NCBI RefSeq assembly: GCF_905397435.1
Contig: NZ_CAJPVI010000010.1
Span: 1-64,000 of the forward strand
DNA from: Cupriavidus numazuensis
GTDB lineage: Bacteria; Pseudomonadota; Gammaproteobacteria; Burkholderiales; Burkholderiaceae
DNA length: 64,000 bases
Direction: 5' to 3'
A model generated the notes under the pieces. The model ran no database searches, was not told where the DNA came from, and saw only the letters and a program-made list of their open reading frames with translations. The stretch's first letter is position 1; every line of letters starts with the position of its first letter. This document shows positions 20,296 through 28,892 of the stretch, one piece after another. A program made the position numbers and the translations under genes.

Positions 20296-20529
20296 CCGCC
20301 TGTGGCGCTGATCGAACTGCTCAGGAGCGGCATCGGCTGGGCGGTCGTGCCGAGGCGGCTGATTCAGACGGATCTGGAGACTGGAACACTCAAGGAACTG
20401 CAGCTGCAGTCCTATCCGTTTACAGAATGGACCATCGGGCTCGACCTGATCTGGAGATCGGACGTCAGGCCTGGCGTGATTGCCACGTGGTTGAAGTCGG
20501 AGATTGCGAAGAGGCCGGTGTTTGCGTGA
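20296..20529 (+). pseudogene. C-terminal fragment of a LysR regulator
   Basis: The frame from 20296 to the TGA at 20527-20529 encodes about 77 residues that match the end of LysR effector domains (ELLRSGIGWAVVPRRLI, KELQLQSYPFTEW). It aligns closely with the tail of the intact LysR at 22251-23177 (MVSNGLGWATLPRQLI, VELQLAAYPHTDW), so it is a relic of a related gene. An in-frame TGA at 20293-20295 and the lack of any HTH sequence upstream show it is truncated at its 5' end. Unlikely to be functional. Confidence 0.8.
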
Positions 20530-20585
20530 ATGGGGGGATAGGAGTGAAGTTGGGGCTTTGCCGAATTGCGGAGGTTTTCGTTCTT

Positions 20586-20886
20586 GGCAGGCGCTGCTGT
20601 TTCGCCGGGGTAGCCGGTGGGGCTTCTCGTTGGGGGGCGGGTTGTCGCTCTTCGCTGGCGCGGCTGTTTCGCTGGCGTAGCCGGTGGGGCTTCTCGTTGG
20701 GGGGCGGGTTGTCGCTCTTCGCTGGCGCGGCTGTTTCGCCGGCGTAGCCGGTGGGGCTTCTCGTTGGGGGCGGGTTGTCGCTCTTCGCTGGCGCTGCTGT
20801 TTCGCCGGCGTAGCCGGCGACCTACTTTTACCCGAGCGGTAAAAGTAGGCAAAAGCGCGTCAAGAGGTTGCCCCAAAGGGGCGAAT
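20586..20886 (-). repeat. Intergenic repeat element, copy B, with 67-bp tandem array
   Basis: Reverse-complement copy of the element at 1-160. It contains about 3.5 tandem copies of a 67-bp unit (CTGTTTCGC at 20597, 20664, 20731 and 20797), each with a GCCGGCGTAGCC-type palindrome and the module TTGTCGCTCTTCGCTGGCGC. The outer end has hairpin CTACTTTTACC-CGAGC-GGTAAAAGTAG at 20822-20848 and GCCCC-AAA-GGGGC at 20870-20882, followed by GAATTTTT, which resembles a Rho-independent terminator for rightward transcription. Confidence 0.85.
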
Positions 20887-20890
20887 TTTT
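20870..20890 (+). terminator. Terminator-like hairpin at the end of repeat copy B
   Basis: GCCCC-AAA-GGGGC (5-bp stem, 3-base loop) is followed by GAATTTTT. Read rightward this is the shape of an intrinsic terminator. The stem is short and the same stem in copy A (2-14) is followed on its equivalent strand by other sequence not in the window, so the role is tentative. Confidence 0.4.
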
Positions 20891-21411
20891 ATCGTAGTGT
20901 GCCAGCGGTGTTGTACGGGTATAGGCTTCAGAGTTCTTCACGCTGCCTGCCGCGTTGGGCACCACCGTGGTCAGAATTACAGCGCTGATTGAACGAGCCC
21001 TGCAAGCGTCTGTGGCCCCTGCTACTACCGGTATCGTGTAATCGCCTTCGGCTGCGCTACGCGCAGAGCTCAAGTCTGAGCACGCAGGCCCAGGGCCAAC
21101 CACGCCTCGGTGACGATGCCCGCGCATGCATGCGCGTAGAGCAAAAAAACGAACCTCAGACGTCAGCGACGTTGATGAGCTTGCCCCCAGACGACGACGT
21201 GCGCGCAGCGCAGCCGAAGGCGTCCCACCACTGACCTCGTTGGAACGCTGTACCCGAGTCCGTCTTGGGGATCGTCCAAAAGTCGTGCCGCGCGAGGCAC
21301 AGGTTCTGACTCACATGGCGTAGCAGGTTGGAACGGCCGACCACCATCGCTGGCGTCCAAAGCCGTTTGAACCGCTGCCGCCGTGGAATTGATGGCCAGC
21401 GGCAACGACGC
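20891..21411. other. Gene-less stretch between inverted repeat copies
   Basis: About 520 bases without a convincing gene on either strand; open frames are short, lack ribosome sites and have unlikely composition. Flanked by repeat copies B and C in opposite orientations. With the truncated LysR gene next to it, this looks like decayed or rearranged DNA. No transposase or terminal inverted repeats were recognised. Confidence 0.5.
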
Positions 21412-21500
21412 GCTTTTCTGCCTACTCTTTTGTCGCTCGGACAAAAGAGTAGGTCGCCGGCCACGCCGGCGAAACAGCGGCGCCCGCCAAGAGCGACACC
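21412..21500 (+). repeat. Intergenic repeat element, copy C
   Basis: Third copy in the same orientation as copy A. Its hairpin is CTACTCTTTTGTC-GCTCG-GACAAAAGAGTAG at 21422-21452 (13-bp stem), followed by GCCGGCCACGCCGGC and CGAAACAGCGGCGC and a diverged GCGACACCCC module. The loop GCTCG is the same in all three copies while the stem changes in a compensated way. Confidence 0.8.
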
Positions 21501-21601
21501 CCGGTCTCAACCAAAACCCGCCAACTACGCCGGACCGAACCCGCAGCGCGAGCCAAGAACCATCCCCCCCACCATTCGGCCGAAGACCCTCGAACTCCCA
21601 A

Positions 21602-22111
21602 TTACCCCCAAAACCCCAAATGCGGCCGCGCAGCCTCCTCCTCCAGCATCGGCCCCGCCACCTTCACCCTGCGCTGCCCACGCGCGAATACCTCGCGGCA
21701 CGGCAGCGAGAACGTCGGGTTCTCGGGATGGTCACCCGTGAGTCCGAGCAGCGAATGCTCCGACAATGCATAGACGACCCGGCCAATCCCCGTCCAGTAC
21801 ACCGCACCCGCACACATGCAGCACGGCTCGGCGCTGGTGTACAGCGTGCAGCGCGCAAGTTGTTCGGGCGTCAGCGCCCGAGCGGCCGCCGCAGCCGCTA
21901 CCAGTTCGGCGTGCTGCGTGGGATCGCCTTCGGGCGGCATCGAGTTGTTGCCCGCGGCCGAAATGATGTTGCCGTCTTCATCAGCGACGAGTGCCGCGAA
22001 GGGATGGCGACCGCGTTCCTTCGATTCGTACGACAGTGCGATGGACTTGCGCAGCAGCTCCAGGTCGAGCGGCGATACGCGGTCGGAAGTTTCGTTGTTC
22101 TGGTTTGTCAT
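21602..22111 (-). CDS. Nucleoside deaminase (CMP/dCMP, guanine-deaminase-like family)
   Basis: 169 residues of the zinc-dependent deaminase fold. The HAE motif (QHAEL, about residue 68) supplies the zinc His and catalytic Glu, and PCCMC supplies two zinc Cys. Length and the C-terminal extension after GIGRVVYALSEHSLLGL fit the guanine deaminase/nucleoside deaminase branch rather than TadA. GGAG lies 7 bases before the ATG. Divergent from a LysR gene 139 bases away, which may regulate it. Possible role in purine salvage or catabolism; the substrate is not certain. Confidence 0.85.
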   Translation of the reverse strand: MTNQNNETSDRVSPLDLELLRKSIALSYESKERGRHPFAALVADEDGNIISAAGNNSMPPEGDPTQHAELVAAAAAARALTPEQLARCTLYTSAEPCCMCAGAVYWTGIGRVVYALSEHSLLGLTGDHPENPTFSLPCREVFARGQRRVKVAGPMLEEEAARPHLGFWG

Positions 22112-22250
22112 GGATTTTCTCCTTCCGAATAGGGCGACGGGGGTCACGGCCTCCGCACTGCGCACCGGTCTGTTGCCTGGATATGCGCCGCTGCGGCATC
22201 ATCTCCCCAACGTCATCGGTACAACAAATCAGGAGACATCGATTTTTTCG

Positions 22251-23177
22251 ATGGATTACGCCATGCGTTTTTCGCTCGAACAGCTTCAGGTGTTTGCCCT
22301 CGTCGTGCAAACCGGATCGTTTTCCGCGACGGCAAGGCGTCTCGGGAAAACCCAGTCGACCATCAGCAGCGCGATCGGCAATCTCGAGATCGACCTTGGC
22401 GTGGCGCTGTTCGACCGCACCAGCCGCAACCCTTCGCTGACCGAGGCCGGGCGCACGCTGCTGGCGGAAGCGACCGCCGTGCTCGAGCGATGCCTGTCGC
22501 TCGAGGCGCATGCGGCGAGCCTTGCCGATGACAATCCCGCCGAACTCACGCTGGCGATCGAGATTCCCTACAACACCGTCATGCCAGTGCTGCTCGACTT
22601 CGAGCGCGCATTTCCCTACGTCGACCTGACCATCCGCAATCCCGTCTATGGCGATGTCAGCGACCTCGTGCTCAAGGGCGAAGCGGAACTCGGCATTGCC
22701 TTCGCGCAGCCGGACTACCCTGCCGAACTCGCGTTCACACAGCTCGGCAAACTAATCATGGTGCACGTCACGCACCCGTCCCACCCGCTGGCATCGCTGG
22801 ACCAGGTGTCGTTCGCCGACTTGCATGCCTATCGTCGCCTGGCCTTCAGCGCGCATGCGAACAAGCTGCCCACGACCGAGTATCTGCGCTCAACGCGCAC
22901 CTGGCAGGCGGAAAGCTATCTCGCGCTGATGGAGATGGTCAGCAACGGGCTTGGCTGGGCAACGCTGCCGCGCCAGCTGATTCGCGATGCCCTCGACAAG
23001 GGCGAACTCGTCGAACTGCAACTCGCGGCCTATCCGCACACGGACTGGCTGGTGGGCGTCGACCTGCTGTGGCGCAAATCCGGCCGCCCCGGACGCGCGG
23101 ATAGATGGCTGCGTGAACGCTTGCAGCAGCATATGGTGTTCGAGGTCGCACAAGGCGGACAACGGACCACGCGCTAG
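22251..23177 (+). CDS. LysR-family transcriptional regulator
   Basis: 308 residues. Winged helix at the N-terminus (RFSLEQLQVFALVVQTGSFSATARRLGKTQSTISSAIGNLE), effector domain after residue 90. AGGAGA at 22231-22236 favours ATG 22251; an ATG at 22263 (MRFSLEQ) is also possible. Divergent from the nucleoside deaminase and its probable regulator. The truncated LysR at 20296-20529 is clearly related to its C-terminus. Confidence 0.9.
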   Translation: MDYAMRFSLEQLQVFALVVQTGSFSATARRLGKTQSTISSAIGNLEIDLGVALFDRTSRNPSLTEAGRTLLAEATAVLERCLSLEAHAASLADDNPAELTLAIEIPYNTVMPVLLDFERAFPYVDLTIRNPVYGDVSDLVLKGEAELGIAFAQPDYPAELAFTQLGKLIMVHVTHPSHPLASLDQVSFADLHAYRRLAFSAHANKLPTTEYLRSTRTWQAESYLALMEMVSNGLGWATLPRQLIRDALDKGELVELQLAAYPHTDWLVGVDLLWRKSGRPGRADRWLRERLQQHMVFEVAQGGQRTTR

Positions 23178-23480
23178 CACGCATCGCACCAGCGCTGCGC
23201 TCGATGCAGGTGGCGGTGTCCCTCGCGCTTCCACTCTCTCCGACCGCCACCATGTCGTGAACGACACCGCGCAATTCCGCCATGTCCTGAATGACGCGAT
23301 ATTGCACACCTGTGTCCGTGCTACGCGCAAGACGCGCGCGCACGCACATCCGCGCCACACCACTGTCCGGCGTCGTCCTTCTCCTATAGCGATGTCGGCA
23401 ATGCACCGACAGCGACCGCGTTACCCGGCACCTAGTATCCAGATGCCACCGCTTGCGGGACCAGAACAGGGAGAAGCACC
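23178..23480. other. Non-coding gap upstream of phoD
   Basis: A 303-base gap between two rightward genes. It contains the perfect palindrome TGTCGT-GA-ACGACA at 23253-23266, a possible operator. I see no Pho box (direct CTGTCAT repeats) despite the phosphatase downstream. Nothing else assignable. Confidence 0.4.
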
Positions 23481-25493
23481 ATGGACCGTCGACAGTTCCT
23501 CAAGTGGGGGAGTTTCCTGACGGTCTCGGTGGCTACCGGCGGGCTCGCCGGATGCGGTGGAGGTGGAGATTCCGATGGCGGGCCAGCCGATACCGGTAAC
23601 CCGGAGAACTTCAACTTCGTGCACGGCGTCGCCTCGGGCGACCCGAAGCCCGACAGCGTCATCGTGTGGACGCGCGTCGACGGCAGCAACGGACAGCGCC
23701 CCGTGGAAGTGCGGCTGCAGGTCTCGGCGCAGCAGGACTTCGGCACGCTGCTGGTCAACCAGCGCCTGTCCGCGCTGCCGGACTGGGACTACACGCTGCG
23801 CAACAAGGTGACGGGCCTCTCTGCCGCGACGCAGTATTACTACCGCTTCCTGCTAGGCGATCGCCCCAGCATGACCGGCCGTACGCGCACTGCCGCCGCG
23901 GCCGGTACGCCGTTGTCGCAACTGCGCTTTGCGTTCGTCTCGTGCCAGGACTGGAACGTCAACCACTGGGCCGGCATGGAAGAACTCGCGCAGCAGGACC
24001 TGGATTTCATCGTCCATGTCGGCGACTACATCTACGAAGCCGTGCCGGGCGGCTCGCGCGCCGGCAACGTAGAGGACCGGCACGGCGTGCTGCAACTCCC
24101 CAATGGCACGCCGCTGCCTGACGGCTCGATCTACGCGACCACGCTGGCCGACTACCGGTACCTGTACCGCAGCTACCGCAGCGACCCGCGCCTGCAGGCG
24201 CTGCATGCCGCGTTCCCGATGATCGCGATCTGGGACGACCATGAGTTTTCCGACAATTGCTGGCAGGACCGCCAGACCTACTCCGCCAGTGACGACGCGA
24301 CACCGCGCACCGCGCGGCGGCGCAGCGCCAACCAGGCTTGGTTTGAATTCCTGCCGACTGACGTCACCATCGACCTCAACAACCCGTCGTTCCAGAACAT
24401 CCAGATCTACCGGTCGTTCACGTTCGGCAACCTCGCCACGCTGCTGATGACCGATGAACGGCTGTACCGCGCCGACCACATCATCCCGGAGACATCGGCG
24501 GGCGGTAGCGTAGGCAGCCTGTACTTCGTCCCGGCCGGGAAGCTGGCCAGCGCCGAAGCCGACAAGATGGCAGCCGCCGGCAATGCGCTGACGCCGGTGT
24601 CCATGCTCGGCGACACGCAGCGCACGTGGTGGCAGGACCGCGTCGGCGGCGCGAATACGACCTGGAAGCTGTGGGGCAATGAGCTTGCGATGCTGCGCAT
24701 GCAGGTGGACATCCCGCAGGCACTGGCCGACCTGATTGCCAAGGCGCTTGCGCAGTTCAACAGTGTGCTCGCCCCGGTTGTCGCCGACATGACAACCGCG
24801 CTCGCCAGCGATCTGCGGGGTGCCGGCGCCGCGGGCACTTACGCCGGACTCGCCTATACCGCGTTGCGCAACGTGGTGTCCCGCGTGGGCATCAGCAGCG
24901 CCACCTTCGACTCCACCATCAAGCCATTCATCGAAAGCCGGCTGCCGCCGATCTGGCTGCTCGACCGCATCCTGCTCAATACGGACCAGTGGGATGGCTT
25001 CAATGCCGAGCGCAAGAACCTGATGGCTTTCCTGAAGACCCACAACGTCACGAATGTCGTCGCACTGAGCGGCGATATCCACGCGTTCTTTGCCGGGCAG
25101 GTGATGGACGACTACGACGCCACGACACCGGCGCCGGTCATGGTCGACCTCGTCACGGCCGGGCTGTCCAGCAACTCGCTGCAGAGCGGGCTGCGCGCGA
25201 GAATCGATAACGACCAGACCTTCGCCGCGCTGCGCGAACTCGTCTACAGCAACGTTGGCGGCGCACTGGTGAACACCTTCGATGCCACGCTGCGCACGTT
25301 CAATCCGTGGATGCGCCACGCCCAGACCAATGCAGAGGGCTATGCCGTGGTCACGCTTACGCCGGACAAGCTCAGTTGCGCGTTCCACGTGATGAAGGAA
25401 CTCGAAGGCTCTACGGCGCCGGCGCAACCGGCGACGGCCAGCGTGCAGGTGTTCGAGGTGGCGGCGGGCGCTGCGGACGTGGTGGGGGTCTAG
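23481..25493 (+). CDS. phoD: PhoD-family alkaline phosphatase/phosphodiesterase, Tat lipoprotein
   Basis: 670 residues. The N-terminus combines a twin-arginine motif (DRRQFLKW, residues 2-9) with a lipobox LAGC (Cys25) and a Gly-rich linker, so it is probably exported folded and lipid-anchored. An N-terminal beta domain (FVHGVASGDPKPDSVIVWTR) precedes the PhoD metallophosphatase core: FVSCQDW, HVGDYIYE, WDDHEFSDN and LSGDIHAFF supply the Fe/Ca ligands. The core carries an insertion around residues 350-500, longer than in Bacillus PhoD. It likely hydrolyses phosphodiesters or monoesters outside the membrane. Stands alone with GGGAGA upstream. Confidence 0.9.
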   Translation: MDRRQFLKWGSFLTVSVATGGLAGCGGGGDSDGGPADTGNPENFNFVHGVASGDPKPDSVIVWTRVDGSNGQRPVEVRLQVSAQQDFGTLLVNQRLSALPDWDYTLRNKVTGLSAATQYYYRFLLGDRPSMTGRTRTAAAAGTPLSQLRFAFVSCQDWNVNHWAGMEELAQQDLDFIVHVGDYIYEAVPGGSRAGNVEDRHGVLQLPNGTPLPDGSIYATTLADYRYLYRSYRSDPRLQALHAAFPMIAIWDDHEFSDNCWQDRQTYSASDDATPRTARRRSANQAWFEFLPTDVTIDLNNPSFQNIQIYRSFTFGNLATLLMTDERLYRADHIIPETSAGGSVGSLYFVPAGKLASAEADKMAAAGNALTPVSMLGDTQRTWWQDRVGGANTTWKLWGNELAMLRMQVDIPQALADLIAKALAQFNSVLAPVVADMTTALASDLRGAGAAGTYAGLAYTALRNVVSRVGISSATFDSTIKPFIESRLPPIWLLDRILLNTDQWDGFNAERKNLMAFLKTHNVTNVVALSGDIHAFFAGQVMDDYDATTPAPVMVDLVTAGLSSNSLQSGLRARIDNDQTFAALRELVYSNVGGALVNTFDATLRTFNPWMRHAQTNAEGYAVVTLTPDKLSCAFHVMKELEGSTAPAQPATASVQVFEVAAGAADVVGV

Positions 25494-25547
25494 CGACATG
25501 CACGGCCTCCGGCACGATCGCGCTCGGCCGGACGCGGCTTTCTGACT

Positions 25548-26537
25548 TTACTGCGGCACGACACCCAGATCCCGCAGCAGCGGAGGGATCACCGCCAGTT
25601 CCGCCCGGAACTCGGCATTGAACGCTGCCGGCGTATTGCCGACCGCTTCAAAGCCGATCGATGCCAGGAAGCCATCCATGGCCGGATCGCGCACGCATGC
25701 CTGGATCTCGCTCGCCATGCGGTCCAGCGTGGCGCGCTCCATCCTGGCCGGGCCTGCGACACCGGCCCATGTGGCATTGGTGAAAATGAAGTCGCGGAAA
25801 CCGGCTTCCGGAAAAGTCTGCACGTTGGGCAGGGACTTCGCCCGGTGCTTTCCCACCACGGCAAGCGGCTTGAGCTTGCCTTCGGCAATCATCGGCGCCG
25901 CCACGTGCGGGGACAGGAAGGTCATGTCGACCTGATTGGCCAGCACGTCCTGCAGCGCGGGCGGCGATCCGCGATAAGGAATCTCCGTGACCTTGACGCC
26001 GGCCTTGCGTGCGAAGCTTTCCATCACCTGCACTGGCATCGTTCCCGGTCCCCATGATCCGTACGTGGCCTTCAACTTGCCGGATTTGAAGTCGGCCACC
26101 AGTTCGGCAAGCGAATTCGCCTTGAAGCCCGGATTAGCTACCAGCACCACCGGGCTTGCGCCGACCTTGCTGATCAGCGCGAAAGCCGTTGCCGGGTCGT
26201 ACGGGAGAGACTTCATCACGGAAGGCGCAGTGACCAGCGGCGAGTTGGTCGTGACCAGAAAGCTGTGCCCATCGGTCGAACGTGCGACGTCCGACGCGGC
26301 CAGTACGCCGACGGCGCCCGCCTTGTTCTCGACCACGACCGCAACGCCCAGGCGCCGCGACAGCAGCTCCGCAAGCTTGCGGGAAATGGCATCGATGGGT
26401 GCCCCGGCCGGCGATGCGCAGACCAGCCGAACGGGGCGCGACGGGAAGGTATTGCGAGCCCAGGCGATGTGCGTCGTTGTCGCGAGGGCAACGGTGCCGA
26501 CACTGATGTTGGCAAGAAACTGACGGCGTGTGGTCAT
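25548..26537 (-). CDS. Tripartite tricarboxylate transporter receptor (Bug/TctC family)
   Basis: 329 residues. The signal region MTTRRQFLANISVGTVALATTTHIAWA has a twin-arginine-like RRQFL, less common for Bug proteins. The mature part shows the Bug folds PSRPVRLVCASPAGAPIDAISR, VVVENKAGA and SLPYDP. Last gene of the leftward hydrolase-porin-receptor operon; it should bind a small organic acid taken through the porin. No TctAB membrane genes are in the window. ATG 26537 chosen to fit the signal; an ATG at 26549 is also in frame. Confidence 0.9.
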   Translation of the reverse strand: MTTRRQFLANISVGTVALATTTHIAWARNTFPSRPVRLVCASPAGAPIDAISRKLAELLSRRLGVAVVVENKAGAVGVLAASDVARSTDGHSFLVTTNSPLVTAPSVMKSLPYDPATAFALISKVGASPVVLVANPGFKANSLAELVADFKSGKLKATYGSWGPGTMPVQVMESFARKAGVKVTEIPYRGSPPALQDVLANQVDMTFLSPHVAAPMIAEGKLKPLAVVGKHRAKSLPNVQTFPEAGFRDFIFTNATWAGVAGPARMERATLDRMASEIQACVRDPAMDGFLASIGFEAVGNTPAAFNAEFRAELAVIPPLLRDLGVVPQ

Positions 26538-26615
26538 GCTGAATCTCATTGGAAAATTGTCACGGACCGCGCGGCGGACAGGGAATCGCCCCTGCCTTCG
26601 ATGCCGAACAGGTTC

Positions 26616-27818
26616 TCAAAAGGCATGCGCCATGCCAAGCGAGACCGTGATCGGACTGACACCCGTGCGGGGCACCGTGCTGCCTTCCATGGTCGGCAGG
26701 CTGTTGCCGTTGAACGGGACGGTCGAGATGCCGAAGTTGCGGATGAATCCGGCCCGCCCGTACAGGCTGGTGCGCTTCGACAACAGGTAGTCATAGCCGA
26801 ACATGCCGCCGAACCCCGCGTCTTTCGCCAGTTCGCCGGACCGGTCGCGCACGCCGGAGGTGTCCCGGTAAAGCAGCGATGCCCGCAGCACATGGCGCCC
26901 GAACGGGAAGATGCCGCCAATCGTGTAGTTGCGTGCAATACCGGCCTCGGCACGATGCGGCGCATTCTGCGTAAAGCCACCCATCAGCACCCAGGAGCCC
27001 GAATCGTACAGTCCGCCGACGCTGTACAGGTCATTGCGGACCGAAGTCGCTGTCTGTCCCGGCGCGAGCACCACGGGTGCGCTCCACACACGGTTATAGG
27101 TGCCGAACAGCGCCGCGGGCCCACGCGCCCACGTCAGCATGGCGCCGTCGTTGTTGGTACGCGACGGAGCAGATGCCGAGTTGCTGAACGCGTGCAGCAG
27201 CTTGAGGTTGAAACCAGCGACTCGCGGCGAATTCCATGACACCGCATTGGCAACCCGCGCTGCGACCTGCGTGGCACCAGGGCCAAGGTCTGCGTTGAAG
27301 CCCGAGCCGGTCGGCGTCTGTACAACGGCGTAGCCGAGCGAGGTATAGATCGAGTTGGTGCCGACCTGTCCGAAGGGGTCCAGGTACACGGGGTAACCTA
27401 CGTTGTCCTGGTTGCCGAGTCGCAACTGGCCGAACGCAGGGGACGCCAGACCCACCCATGCTTGCCGGTTGAAGATCACACCATTCGCACCGAGCGCCCC
27501 GGAATCGGCATTGAAGCCATTCTCGAGGCTGAACTCCGCGGCAAGGCCGCCGCCAAGGTCTTCCTTGCCCATCAGACCGAATCGCGATGTCGACCGGCCG
27601 CCGCTTTGCAGTGAAATGACAGACTTGCCACCGGCGTTCTGATAGTTGAGCGCGAGGTCGACGACGCCATAGAGCGTCAGTCCCGGGCGTGGCACGGCGC
27701 CGGCGTACTCGGGCAGCTCCGCGACGATCGGCGTGATGTACGAGGCGTGCGCGAGCACGGAAAAGGACAACGGTACCCCGGCCGCACCAAGCGTGCGGAA
27801 TACACGGTATGAATTCAT
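26616..27818 (-). CDS. Gram-negative porin (Burkholderiales OmpC-like)
   Basis: 400 residues: signal peptide to about residue 26 (FSVLAHASY), then a 16-strand type trimeric porin. Marker segments are LTLYGVVDLALNY at the first strand, GRSTSRFGLMGKEDLGGGLAAEFSLE, NRQAWVGLASPAFGQLRLGNQ (loop 3 region), and the terminal aromatic residue in GMAHAF that guides outer-membrane insertion. A short proline/acid insertion (IVAELPEYAGAVPRPG) lies between the signal peptide and first strand. Middle gene of the leftward operon between an alpha/beta hydrolase and a Bug receptor. Confidence 0.92.
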   Translation of the reverse strand: MNSYRVFRTLGAAGVPLSFSVLAHASYITPIVAELPEYAGAVPRPGLTLYGVVDLALNYQNAGGKSVISLQSGGRSTSRFGLMGKEDLGGGLAAEFSLENGFNADSGALGANGVIFNRQAWVGLASPAFGQLRLGNQDNVGYPVYLDPFGQVGTNSIYTSLGYAVVQTPTGSGFNADLGPGATQVAARVANAVSWNSPRVAGFNLKLLHAFSNSASAPSRTNNDGAMLTWARGPAALFGTYNRVWSAPVVLAPGQTATSVRNDLYSVGGLYDSGSWVLMGGFTQNAPHRAEAGIARNYTIGGIFPFGRHVLRASLLYRDTSGVRDRSGELAKDAGFGGMFGYDYLLSKRTSLYGRAGFIRNFGISTVPFNGNSLPTMEGSTVPRTGVSPITVSLGMAHAF

Positions 27819-27862
27819 GGGAAGACTCGTGGGGAACAGCGTGAGCGTGGTGGCCAGGAGGC

Positions 27863-28663
27863 TTACGATGCGGCAACGCCGCGCGTCACGTGACGCGAAA
27901 GAAACGCATCAAGGACCTGGTTGAACGCGTCAGCGTCCTCGAAGTACGTGGAATGGCCGGTATCGGGAAAGGTGTGGGATGCAGCGCCGGGAATCAGGGT
28001 GGCCACATGCAGGTGGCTTTCCGGATTCAGAAAGTCGTCGTGCGAACCGCCCGCGATCATGGTCGGCACCTTGTATCCGGCCATGTCCTCCGGATGCAGC
28101 TTGACGCAGTCATCCATCATCGACGTTGAATCAAAGCCCGGATTGAGCTGCTTGATCTGGCTGTAGAGAAACATGACTTCCGGGCGCTCCCGCACCGTCC
28201 TGCGGTTCCAGCCGATGCCGGCATCGCGTTTGGCGGCCGTGTCGTTGAAGATGCCGGTGGCACGCCGCAAGGTCTGCCAGTTCTTCTCCGAGTAGGCAGG
28301 CGTTGGCGAGCCATTGATAAAGAGGCAGGACACGCGCTCGGGATTCCGCACGGCCAGCGGCAAGCCGGCCCAGGCGCCGAGCGACTGGCAGACCAGCGCG
28401 GCGGACGAAATGTTCTCAGCATCGAGGATGGCCCGCAGATCGTCGGGGTAGTCGATCGGGTGCGACACCACGCCGGGCGCGCACACGGATTGCTTGAAGC
28501 CCCTGAGGTCGACAGTGATGACCTGGTAGCGATCACGAAAATGCGGCACCTGCTGGTAGAACGCCATCGTGTTGCCGCCGCCACCGTGGACAAACACCAC
28601 CGGGTAGCCGGCGCCGTGGACTTCATAGTAGAGCGTCGTGTCGTTGCGTTGGATCGTTGGCAT
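27863..28663 (-). CDS. Alpha/beta hydrolase
   Basis: 266 residues. Oxyanion segment FVHGGGGN, nucleophile S94 in CQSLGA, acid in GGSHDDF, and base His in DTGHSTYF form a complete triad. Resembles the lactonase/C-C hydrolase group (enol-lactonase, MhpC-like) but no substrate can be read. GGAG lies 6 bases before the ATG at 28663. First gene of the leftward operon with a porin and Bug receptor; divergent from a LysR gene. Probably hydrolyses the ester, amide or lactone imported by the operon. Confidence 0.85.
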   Translation of the reverse strand: MPTIQRNDTTLYYEVHGAGYPVVFVHGGGGNTMAFYQQVPHFRDRYQVITVDLRGFKQSVCAPGVVSHPIDYPDDLRAILDAENISSAALVCQSLGAWAGLPLAVRNPERVSCLFINGSPTPAYSEKNWQTLRRATGIFNDTAAKRDAGIGWNRRTVRERPEVMFLYSQIKQLNPGFDSTSMMDDCVKLHPEDMAGYKVPTMIAGGSHDDFLNPESHLHVATLIPGAASHTFPDTGHSTYFEDADAFNQVLDAFLSRHVTRGVAAS

Positions 28664-28892
28664 GCGTGTCTCCGTCTGTGTCAGATTCCGCAACCGGCCG
28701 TGGTCGAATGGCGCGGTTGGTGTGAACGCATTGTTCGACAACGCGGAATGCCGCACAAACCAGAAATTCTTTGAGCCATGCGTTTTGTTTATCGCTCACG
28801 CTGCGCGCAGCCTTGTGCGGTACTTCCGCCAATTGCTGGGTGCGGTCAATCTTGTTATCGTCCCCGCGAAGGCTTTGCACCCGGGTTCCAGC
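28664..28892. promoter_or_regulatory. Divergent promoter region with nested dyads
   Basis: The gap between the hydrolase operon and the LysR gene contains GCATT-N14-AATGC (28728-28751), which encloses TTGT-TCG-ACAA (28731-28741). Nested dyads in a divergent gap fit a LysR binding region. The inner dyad has a T-N11-A-like spacing only approximately, so the assignment is tentative. Confidence 0.4.

Noticed and set aside
20590..20820. Direct repeats considered as a CRISPR array
   Set aside because: Units are contiguous 67-bp tandem copies with no unique spacers and no cas genes nearby.
20891..21411. Remnant of an insertion sequence between the repeat copies
   Set aside because: No transposase-like peptide, terminal inverted repeats or target duplication could be recognised.
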